From the NCBI RefSeq assembly GCF_012931985.1, contig NZ_JAAFGM010000019.1, positions 1 to 62,207 on the forward strand: a DNA stretch of 62,207 nt. Direction: 5' to 3'. Positions within the stretch are counted from its first letter, which is position 1, and every line of letters starts with the position of its first letter. The notes under the pieces were generated by a model. The model did no database searches, was not told where the DNA came from, and saw only the letters and a list, made by a program, of their open reading frames with translations. Position numbers and translations under genes: made by a program. Origin of the DNA: Candidatus Roseilinea sp. NK_OTU-006. GTDB lineage: Bacteria; Chloroflexota; Anaerolineae; J036; Brachytrichaceae. This document shows positions 55,465 through 62,207 of this stretch, piece by piece.

Positions 55465-57020
55465 GCCGCGCGCGGCAGGCTAAAGCTGAAGCGTGAGCCG
55501 GGTTGCCCGTCGTCGTTGCCTTCCACCCAGATGCGGCCGCCGTGGGCTTCGACGATGGCTTTGCTCAGGTATAGCCCTAGGCCGGCGCCGGGAGTGCCGC
55601 GCCGGATGGCGTTTTCCGATCGGTAGAAGCGCTCGAAGATTTTGCTGCGTTCCTCCGGCGGCACGCCTATGCCTTGGTCGGCCACGGTGATAATCACTTC
55701 GTTCGGCGTAGCGCGGCCGGTGATGCGGATCTCGCTTCCCGGCGGGGAGTATTTCACCGCATTCGAGATCAGGTTGCTGAGGACTTGCGTAATGCGCGCC
55801 TCGTCGGCGAACACCAGCGGCATATCGGACGCGATATCGGCGATGACTTTGTGTGATCGCGTCTGCGCCTCGAACTTCTTTGCTACCCGCACCACTAAAT
55901 CGTCAATATCCAATTCCACCGGCGTCAGCTTAAAGTTGCCGGCCTGAGCGCGCGAGGCGTCGAGCAGGTTCTCGATCAACTCGGCCAGGTGATCCGCTTC
56001 CTCCTCGATGACCTTCAGGCTTTCGCGGACGGTTGCCTCATCCCACTGCGCGTCGGCGCGTCGCAGCGTGCTGGCATAACCCTTGATCAGTGCGACGGGC
56101 GTCTTCAACTCGTGGGACACCGCCGAGATGAACGTGGCCTTCATCTCCTCCGCCGCGCGAAACCGAGTGAGGTCATGCACGTCGGCGATGATGTTCACCA
56201 ACCGCCCCTCGCGGTTGAGCAAGGCGGCAAAGGTGATCTCGACGCTGATCACGCCGCCGCCGCGTCGCTGCAGATCGCCCTCGACAAATAGCGTCGGCGA
56301 TGTCCCCACCATCGGCCAGCCTTTGGCCTCGGCCTCCTCAAGCGTAGTGCCGGCGCGCTTGTTCTTCAGCACGAGCACCTCCTCGAACTTTTTGCCGATC
56401 GCCTCGGCGGCCGGAACGCCGATGAGGTTCGACATGGCGCGGTTGAACATTTGAATGCGATGCGCGCCGTCCATGATGACCACGCCGTCGGCGCTGAACT
56501 CGAGGATCGCATCCAGCCGGCGCTTTTCATGCGTGAGCTGCTCGTACAGGCGGGCGTTGTTGACGGCAATAGCGGCCTGATCGGCAAAGCTCTGCAAGAT
56601 CCGTCGGTCGTCGCGGCTGAATCCACCGCCTCGAATGCGGAAGACGTAGAGCGCCCCGAGAAACTCGTCCCCTTCCACCTTCAGCGGCAGCGAGACCACC
56701 TCCCAGAACCCCAACCCCACGCTCTCTGCAATGGCCACAAGATTGCGCTCCAGCGCCGTCACAGCCTCGTCCACATTCTCCGTCCGTTGAAGAATTGGCC
56801 TGAGCTGATCTAACAAGGGTTGGGGAATTCCGTAGGATTGCCGTATGGTGTAACGCGCGTCCGGCTCAACCAGCGCGATGAGCGCCGCCTGGCCATTCAG
56901 CATGTCCGTCGCCTGTTGCAAGATCAGCCGCAACACCTCGCTCAGGTTGAGCCGCGAGGTCAGCGCGCGGCTGATCTCGAGCAGGTAATCGCGCTGGCGG
57001 ACGCGGTAGTCGGGTAGCAT
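55461..57020 (-). CDS. Soluble GAF-PAS sensor histidine kinase
   Basis: A 519-residue sensor kinase without transmembrane helices. A GAF domain spans about residues 18-165, a PAS domain about 175-290, a HisKA helix pair with phospho-acceptor His303 in SHELKTP, and an HATPase_c domain with NLISNAVKYSP, DQGIGVPPEE and GAGLGLYLSKAIVEAHGG. A good Shine-Dalgarno sequence (AGGAGG) precedes the ATG. No response regulator lies next to it. It is convergent with the bch cluster and divergent from ftsH; light or redox sensing is possible, but no cofactor Cys is evident. Confidence 0.9.
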   Translation of the reverse strand: MLPDYRVRQRDYLLEISRALTSRLNLSEVLRLILQQATDMLNGQAALIALVEPDARYTIRQSYGIPQPLLDQLRPILQRTENVDEAVTALERNLVAIAESVGLGFWEVVSLPLKVEGDEFLGALYVFRIRGGGFSRDDRRILQSFADQAAIAVNNARLYEQLTHEKRRLDAILEFSADGVVIMDGAHRIQMFNRAMSNLIGVPAAEAIGKKFEEVLVLKNKRAGTTLEEAEAKGWPMVGTSPTLFVEGDLQRRGGGVISVEITFAALLNREGRLVNIIADVHDLTRFRAAEEMKATFISAVSHELKTPVALIKGYASTLRRADAQWDEATVRESLKVIEEEADHLAELIENLLDASRAQAGNFKLTPVELDIDDLVVRVAKKFEAQTRSHKVIADIASDMPLVFADEARITQVLSNLISNAVKYSPPGSEIRITGRATPNEVIITVADQGIGVPPEERSKIFERFYRSENAIRRGTPGAGLGLYLSKAIVEAHGGRIWVEGNDDGQPGSRFSFSLPRAA

Positions 57021-57055
57021 GTTCCTCCTAATTACTGAACGGCGGCTGAGTGATT

Positions 57056-57061
57056 TATACT
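57056..57061 (+). promoter_or_regulatory. Possible -10 box for ftsH
   Basis: TATACT lies 110 bp before the ftsH ATG, with a weak -35 candidate TTACTG at 57032-57037 (18-bp spacer). The 150-bp gap to the divergent kinase gene holds nothing else recognisable. Confidence 0.35.
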
Positions 57062-57170
57062 GGCTGCCGTAATCTCACGCCCGACTAATATACCCGTGGT
57101 ATTCGTAGGGTCCTAAAACTGGATCGGTTGCGCGGGTGATCATCCGGCTTTTGGATAAAGGGACAAAGCA

Positions 57171-59048
57171 ATGCCTAAGAGTCTACGAAACAATGTTATT
57201 CCGATCATCTTGATTACGCTGGTGATCGCATACGCGGTGATGCAGTTTGCGAGCACCACGCGGCGAGCCGAGAACGCTGACCTGACCGAACTCGTTCGCC
57301 AGATTAACGCCGGCAATATCACCGAGCTGACGATCTCCGCCGATGGCGCCACCATCCGTGCGCGTCGCAAAGATGCGCCTGCTATGCCCCTTGTCGTTAA
57401 CAAGGAAACGAACGTGGACGCCAGCGCACTGCTGAAGAACTTCGGCGTGTCCACCGAAGCGCTGAACGGCCTGACCTACTCCGTCGAGTCCGTTCCTTTC
57501 ATCACCCAGATCTCGGGCGTGTTGCTGTATTTGCTGCCAGTGCTGCTGGTCGGTGCCTTCTTCTTGTTCACCATGCGCCGGGCGCAGAGCGGCGCAGATC
57601 AGGCGTTCTCATTCGGACGCAGCCGCGCGCGCCGCATCACCAGCGAGAATCCGGTGGTGACATTTGCCGACGTGGCCGGCTGCGACGAAGCCAAGCAAGA
57701 GTTGGTTGAGATTGTGGAGTTTCTCAAGAACCCCGAGAAGTTCATCCAGCTCGGCGCGCGTATTCCGAAGGGGGTGTTGTTGGTCGGGCCGCCCGGATCG
57801 GGCAAGACGCTGCTGGCAAAGGCGGTGGCTGGGGAAGCCGGCGTGCCGTTCTTCAGCCTGTCCGGCTCGGAGTTCGTCGAGCTGTTCGTCGGCGTGGGTG
57901 CGAGCCGCGTGCGCGACCTGTTCGACCAGGCCAAGAAGGCCGCCCCCTGCATCGTGTTCATTGACGAAATTGACGCCGTCGGCCGCCAGCGCGGCGCCGG
58001 ACTAGGCGGCGGCAACGACGAACGCGAGCAGACGCTCAACCAGATGCTGGTCGAGATGGATGGCTTCAACACCGATACCAACGTGATCATCACCGCGGCC
58101 ACGAACCGGCCCGACATCCTCGACCCGGCGCTGCTGCGCCCAGGCCGCTTCGACCGGCGCGTCACCGTGGACGCCCCGGATGTCCGAGGGCGCGAGGCGA
58201 TCCTGAAGGTGCACACCCGCGGCAAGCCGCTCAAGTCCGATGTGGACCTGGCGCTGATTGCGCGTCAGACCCCCGGCTTCACCGGCGCGGACATCGAGAA
58301 CCTGGTCAACGAAGCTGCCATCCTCGCCGCACGCAGCGGCAAGACCGAGATCGGCCAAGCCGAACTGCAAGCGGCCATCGAGAAGGTCGCCCTCGGCCCC
58401 GAGCGCCGCAGCCGCCTGATGACGCCGCGTGAGAAGGAAATCGTCGCCTACCATGAAGCCGGCCATGCCGTCGCCGCGGCGCTGACGCCGGAGGCCGAGA
58501 TCGCCGTGCAGAAGGTGACGATCGTGCCCCGCGGCATGGCCGGCGGCGTGACCTGGCTCGCGCCGGAGAAAGACGAAACGTCGCTCTCGATGACTAAGAA
58601 ACGCATGGAGGCGCAACTGGTCTACATGCTCGCCGGACGCGCCGCCGAAGAAATCGTGTTTGAGGACGTGACGGCCGGCGCGGTCAACGATCTGGAGCGC
58701 GCGTCGAACATCGCGCGCAACATGGTGCGCGCCTACGGCATGAGCGACGAGCTCGGGCCGGTGTCCTTCGGTGAGCGCAGCGATCTGGTGTTCCTGGGCC
58801 GCGAGATCGCAGAAGGCCGGAACTACAGCGAGAAGATCGCTGAGAAGATTGACAGCGAGGTCAGCAAGATCATCTGGCGGGCCTACAGCCGGGCCAAGCA
58901 GTTGCTGACCGACAATCGCGACAAGCTGGTGGCCGTCGCCAAGGCGTTGCTCGAACGCGAAACGCTGGACGCCAATGAATTTCGAGCCGTCATCGGCTTA
59001 GCGGCGTTGCCGGCCCCTGCGCCTTCGCAGAACGGCATGCCGGCCTGA
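57171..59048 (+). CDS. ftsH: ATP-dependent zinc metalloprotease FtsH
   Basis: A 625-residue membrane protease that degrades damaged membrane proteins and short-lived regulators. There are two transmembrane helices (about 8-25 and 111-132) flanking an extracytoplasmic region. The AAA+ domain has Walker A GPPGSGKT at 206-213, Walker [10 protein letters not shown] and second-region homology [18 protein letters not shown]. The zinc site is HEAGH at 428-432. At 625 residues it is typical in length. In phototrophs FtsH also handles photodamaged membrane proteins; such a role here is only suggested by proximity. Confidence 0.96.
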   Translation: MPKSLRNNVIPIILITLVIAYAVMQFASTTRRAENADLTELVRQINAGNITELTISADGATIRARRKDAPAMPLVVNKETNVDASALLKNFGVSTEALNGLTYSVESVPFITQISGVLLYLLPVLLVGAFFLFTMRRAQSGADQAFSFGRSRARRITSENPVVTFADVAGCDEAKQELVEIVEFLKNPEKFIQLGARIPKGVLLVGPPGSGKTLLAKAVAGEAGVPFFSLSGSEFVELFVGVGASRVRDLFDQAKKAAPCIVFIDEIDAVGRQRGAGLGGGNDEREQTLNQMLVEMDGFNTDTNVIITAATNRPDILDPALLRPGRFDRRVTVDAPDVRGREAILKVHTRGKPLKSDVDLALIARQTPGFTGADIENLVNEAAILAARSGKTEIGQAELQAAIEKVALGPERRSRLMTPREKEIVAYHEAGHAVAAALTPEAEIAVQKVTIVPRGMAGGVTWLAPEKDETSLSMTKKRMEAQLVYMLAGRAAEEIVFEDVTAGAVNDLERASNIARNMVRAYGMSDELGPVSFGERSDLVFLGREIAEGRNYSEKIAEKIDSEVSKIIWRAYSRAKQLLTDNRDKLVAVAKALLERETLDANEFRAVIGLAALPAPAPSQNGMPA

Positions 59049-59076
59049 GCCGGACGACCCACATCACCTGGATGCC

Positions 59077-59110
59077 GCTGCGGCGCCCCTCACCGGAGGA
59101 GCGCCGCAGC
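59077..59110 (+). terminator. Hairpin after ftsH
   Basis: GCTGCGGCGC and GCGCCGCAGC form a perfect 10-bp stem extended by CCTC/GAGG across one mismatch, 28 bp after the ftsH stop. Only GCTGTTATC follows, so it is a strong hairpin with a weak T tract. Confidence 0.45.
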
Positions 59111-59300
59111 GCTGTTATCGCGGCCTGGAGGGATAGGCGCAGCGAGCGCCTTGGTTCGAGCGCTGGGGGTATCCGGGGCGCGACGATCATCTTTGCTCGA
59201 ACCGGCGAAAGCCCTCGCCGTATACCTCCTGCGCTTGTTTCAGTGAAGCGCAATTCGACTGCGATGCAGCAGAGGCACAAAGAGGAAATACTTCAAAACG

Positions 59301-60767
59301 TTAGCGCAGGAGAGCATCGAACTCGTCGGCGGCATCACCCAGCTTGCCCTGACGGTTAGTTAAGCTAAAGGCGTCCCAGCTTGCGTCGTCGGGGAGCCAA
59401 TCCATGAACCAGCATAGCGATTGCACTTGCGGTTCGGCGTTGATCGCTGCCAGCGCCGAAGTCAGCCAACCTGTAGGATAGTTCTGTGCCGGGGGCGTAA
59501 CTTCGCCGGGCGCAAACGTGTTAGACGCCGTGATATACACGGGCAAGCCACGCGTGCTCGGATAGCTGTTGATGATGGCCAGCCAATCCCGATACACGCG
59601 AAATCCTGCCTGCGCGCCGTTCCACTCGGCCCGCCGCAGATCGCGTTGCGGCTCTTCGGCAGCGGGAGCCGCTTGCATCTCCGGTGCATTGGGACGGCCA
59701 AAGGCGTTCAGCGCGAATCCATCGGGCGCAGCGAGTGAAATACCGGCTTTGGCTTTGGCGCGTGCAGCCTCATCCAATGCCGCCACCACCGTGTTCATAT
59801 AGTTCAACCACGGCGCGTCAACAGCATAGGTGCGCGCACCAGTTTGATCAGCGACCCATGGGCGTACCGGCCCGACCAACACGCGCACATCGAGCCGCGC
59901 GGCGCGCATCGCTTGCACAGCGTTGTGAGTGTTATCCGCTGGCTCGCCGTAGCCGTTGAAGACGCGCGCATACCATTCTGGCGTCACCGGTTGTTCAGGA
60001 GATTGGACATTGCTGGTTCGCTCGTTAAATCCGCTGCCAACGATGAAGGCATAGACGGCGCGCAACCGCACATCGCGGGCAAGGCGGGTGAGGTAGCCCA
60101 AGTAGCGTTCCAAGGCTAGATAGTCGCCGGTTGGGGGGATGGTCTGGCCTTTGTCGTAGTCCACGCGCACCAGTGTGCGCAGGCCGGCGCGGCTATTGCG
60201 CCACACGCGCCATGCCAGATCATCGGCGTTATAGCCATCGTAAGCTTGCGCAGCATAGGTCAGCTCGACCGACCATGCTGCGCGGTTGTGCCAGTTGCGC
60301 TCTGGGTTTGCCCACACAGCGCACAGCTTAGTAGCGCGGCGATCTATGTTGAGAGCGGCCTCGGGATTTGCTCGCCCGATCTGCACGCGCGTCCAATCCA
60401 AGCAGCCGGCTGCACAATCGTGGAAGAAGTGCAGCGCGTAGCTCGGCGCATTCGGTGCTTCGAAGCGCCAGCGCCACGTCCAGGTAGGCACAGTGCCCGG
60501 ATTCTGCCGCCAGTCGAGCAGCGGCACGTGCCTGCCGTCGAGGGTCATGGCTACGTGCACTTTTGGGTCGGCCTCGGTGAGCGCAACCACGGTGAACCGG
60601 CTGTCCTGGGATTCGATGACCACCCGCGGCCACGCCAGCGCGTCTGTCGCATCGCCAGGGATGACGACTACCTGCCCGCGAATGGGTAGGAGAGTCAGGC
60701 CGAGCATGAAAAGTAGGACGAGAAACCCGCTGCCCAGTAGCAGAAGCTTGCGAGACTTACGCATCAT
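59301..60767 (-). CDS. Membrane-anchored glycoside-hydrolase-like protein
   Basis: A 488-residue extracytoplasmic protein. An N-terminal basic stretch and transmembrane helix (about residues 7-28, LLLLGSGFLVLLFMLGLTLL) anchor it. An Ig-like region with paired cysteines (HDCAAGCLDW) precedes a TIM-barrel-like half, in which YLGYLTRLARDVRLRAVYAF, DVRVLVGPVRPW, LPVYITASNTF and LCWFMDWLPDDASWDAF fall at expected strand ends. It resembles Chloroflexota proteins of glycosidase type, but no catalytic pair can be named with confidence. It is next to an IS insertion that lies upstream of its start. Confidence 0.65.
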   Translation of the reverse strand: MMRKSRKLLLLGSGFLVLLFMLGLTLLPIRGQVVVIPGDATDALAWPRVVIESQDSRFTVVALTEADPKVHVAMTLDGRHVPLLDWRQNPGTVPTWTWRWRFEAPNAPSYALHFFHDCAAGCLDWTRVQIGRANPEAALNIDRRATKLCAVWANPERNWHNRAAWSVELTYAAQAYDGYNADDLAWRVWRNSRAGLRTLVRVDYDKGQTIPPTGDYLALERYLGYLTRLARDVRLRAVYAFIVGSGFNERTSNVQSPEQPVTPEWYARVFNGYGEPADNTHNAVQAMRAARLDVRVLVGPVRPWVADQTGARTYAVDAPWLNYMNTVVAALDEAARAKAKAGISLAAPDGFALNAFGRPNAPEMQAAPAAEEPQRDLRRAEWNGAQAGFRVYRDWLAIINSYPSTRGLPVYITASNTFAPGEVTPPAQNYPTGWLTSALAAINAEPQVQSLCWFMDWLPDDASWDAFSLTNRQGKLGDAADEFDALLR

Positions 60768-60802
60768 TCACGACGATCATCGAACTCATCAGCGAGGTAA
60801 GC

Positions 60803-60829
60803 CAGGGCTAATCACAAGGATTAGCCCTG
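60803..60829. repeat. Perfect 11-bp stem hairpin
   Basis: CAGGGCTAATC and GATTAGCCCTG flank a 5-nt loop between the glycosidase-like gene start and the IS element. No T tract follows directly on either strand. It could be a terminator remnant or an upstream regulatory element of the minus-strand gene. Confidence 0.5.
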
Positions 60830-60852
60830 TTGAATCAGGGCGTTCAGGCACT

Positions 60853-62049
60853 GGGTGGCCTGGGCCTTTTTTGTGGTCAGTCGAAGTGATAGTCTCCGCT
60901 CAACAAGCTGTGCTGAACTCGGCCACTGACATGTGAGCGTGCTGGGCGGCGAATGCGGCTGGTGTCAAGTAGTTCAGCGAACCAGGCGGTCGCTTGGCAC
61001 TGTAGAACTGCCCGCCACTGCTCAATCACAATCGTCGCCTCCTGGATTGACTTGAACCATTCGCGGTTCAAGCACTCATCTCTGAACTTGCCATGAAAGG
61101 ATTCGACAAAGCCATTCTGCCACAGACAGCCTGGATCGACGAACGTTGGGCCAACCATGTGCTCATTGAGCCAAGCCATCACGTCGTTGGCGGCAAACTG
61201 CCCGCCGTTGTCGGAACGGCTGAACTCAGGCTTGCGCCCATGCACATCCATGATCACGTGTCAGACCCGAATGATATCGGCGGCACGGATGGTGCGCGCC
61301 ACATCGATCGCCAGACATTCGCGCGTGAACTCGTCCAGCACGCACAGCATTCTGAACATGCTGCCATCGGCCAGCCGATCTTCGATGCGGAACGTCCCTG
61401 CGAGGATGTCATACGTCCACACGTGATCAGCATGCTCAGCTTGGTGCGGCCGTTCATCTTCGTTGCTGCGTGATCGCCTGCGTTTTGGCCTGTTCTCGCC
61501 CAATTTGAAGCCATGCCTGCTCCACAGTCGCCGTACCCGCTTGATGCTCTCATGCAGCATGCTCGCAATGCGCCGGTAGCCGAAGCGCGGATACAACAAT
61601 GACATCACCTTCATCTGTTCCACAAGCTCGGCATCGCGTGCAACCGGCTTGGGGTCATACAGCGCCACGTGTGTGGACCACGGACTCCACCGAATGGCGG
61701 CTCGTTCAGCCAAGCCCACTTGCATCATCTGTCCAATCACCGCTCGACGACCCTCCGGCGTGGTCACTTTTTGCACCACCTCCTTGAGCACGTCGTTGGC
61801 CAATATCGCTTCAGCCAGCAGCTTCTTGAGTTTGGCATTCTCCGCCTCCAGCGCCTTGAGTCGCTTCGCCTCAGACTGATCCAACCTGCCGTATTTCGCT
61901 CGCCAACGATAGAAGCTGACTTCGCTGATCCCCTTGCGCCGACAGAAGCCTTCGATCGTCTCGCCGCTGGTTTCTGCCTCGCGCAGCATCGTCACGATTT
62001 GCTCGGGTGTTTCATTCCGCTTGGCTACAATTTTCGGCTCAGGTCACCC
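60853..62049 (-). mobile_element. IS3-family insertion sequence (about 1.2 kb, inactive)
   Basis: The ends are imperfect inverted repeats. GGGTGGCCTGGGCC at 60853-60866 matches GGGTGACCTGAGCC read from 62049 on the minus strand at 12 of 14 positions, and similarity continues weakly to TTGTGGTC/TTGTAGCC. The element holds one IS3-type transposase frame on the minus strand. No clear target duplication is seen. Length and layout fit IS3 elements. Confidence 0.7.
60900..61995 (-). pseudogene. Broken IS3-family transposase (OrfA-OrfB in one frame)
   Basis: The N-terminal part has the OrfA helix-turn-helix (GFCRRKGISEVSFYRWRAKYG) and leucine-zipper region, and runs in frame into an OrfB-like catalytic domain. 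The first acidic residue is in VWTYDI, and the second Asp is in RSDNGGQF. The Glu follows in NGFVESFHGKF. Between the first and second, an in-frame TGA at 61261-61263 cuts the protein. A one-base insertion in the CCC run at 61011-61013 shifts the end; restoring it gives QFYSAKRPPGSLNYLTPAAF. The N-terminal KRNETPEQIV lies upstream of 61995 without an ATG. Confidence 0.85.
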
Positions 62050-62072
62050 CCGCTGGAAAGACGACAGGCGTG

Positions 62073-62207
62073 TTACGGTTCCCATGTTACGGCCACCGGC
62101 TTCCAGCCGTCCCCCAACCGTTGAGGCGATAAAGGTGTGACGCGTGCATAGTCCCATAGCGTGATGCGCAGTGTGTGTGTGATCCCCTCGTCGGTTGTCA
62201 CGAGCAC
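62073..62207 (-). CDS. Clipped C-terminus of an unknown protein
   Basis: An open frame enters from the window edge and ends at TAA (62073-62075), 24 bp from the IS end. The visible 44 residues (VLVTTDEGITHTLRITLWDY to WKPVAVTWEP) look like a beta-rich domain with coding-like base use. The start is outside the window, and no family can be named. Confidence 0.4.
   Translation of the reverse strand: MLVTTDEGITHTLRITLWDYARVTPLSPQRLGDGWKPVAVTWEP

Noticed and set aside
60845..60872. Terminator CAGGC...GCCTG followed by a T6 run
   Set aside because: The sequence coincides with the left inverted repeat of the IS3 element, which explains it better, and the stem is only 5 bp.

Overview
The window looks like a chromosomal segment of a GC-rich, bacteriochlorophyll-making member of the Chloroflexota. 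A lineage of the 'Candidatus Roseilinea' kind (phototrophic Anaerolineae) would fit, but that name is inference. The basis is an almost gap-free bacteriochlorophyll a cluster on the + strand at about 43.0-55.3 kb: pucC-like transporter, bchF, bchI, bchD, a methyltransferase, a second pucC-like transporter, bchH and bchC. No reaction-centre, chlorosome or carotenoid genes are in view.

Layout. 0-15 kb: a clipped transposase-like start, a small membrane protein, pyrG with a structured leader, mutS, a thioesterase, an AlbA-type regulator, a degenerate tyrosine recombinase, a flippase-like protein/esterase/lipA group, a cyclase and a HEXXH protein. A stretch rich in DnaA-box-like sites at 14.2-14.4 kb follows, then a lone pyruvate dehydrogenase E1 alpha gene. 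15.5-29 kb: two glycosyltransferases, an SRPBCC protein, gyrA, a fatty acid desaturase, a four-gene MoxR/VWA/membrane-protein operon and clpC. 29-35.9 kb: an alpha/beta hydrolase, a TetR-regulated MFS efflux operon, an M20 amidohydrolase and a NAD(P)-binding protein. 35.9-42.4 kb: a LacI-controlled sugar ABC uptake operon with a divergent FGGY sugar kinase. 43-55 kb: the bacteriochlorophyll cluster. 55.4-62.2 kb: a histidine kinase, divergent ftsH, a secreted glycosidase-like protein, a dead IS3-family insertion and the clipped end of another gene.

How the genes work together. BchI, BchD and BchH form magnesium chelatase. BchF hydrates the 3-vinyl group and BchC oxidises the resulting hydroxyethyl group to acetyl. 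The unassigned methyltransferase lies translationally coupled to bchD, where a BchM-type step (methylation of Mg-protoporphyrin) would make sense. The two PucC/BCD-family proteins suggest pigment or light-harvesting assembly functions. A strong intrinsic terminator lies only 16 bases before the Shine-Dalgarno sequence of the first gene of the cluster, so the cluster may be controlled by attenuation.

Other notable points are an SD-sequestering toggle before pyrG, tandem LacI operators over a good promoter, a 16-bp intercistronic hairpin after the sugar-binding-protein gene, in-frame low-complexity inserts in several conserved proteins (MutS, GyrA, BchH), and promoters whose -10 boxes sit so close to start codons that leaderless or near-leaderless transcripts are likely. 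All functions are assigned by reading the translated sequence; no database search was possible.
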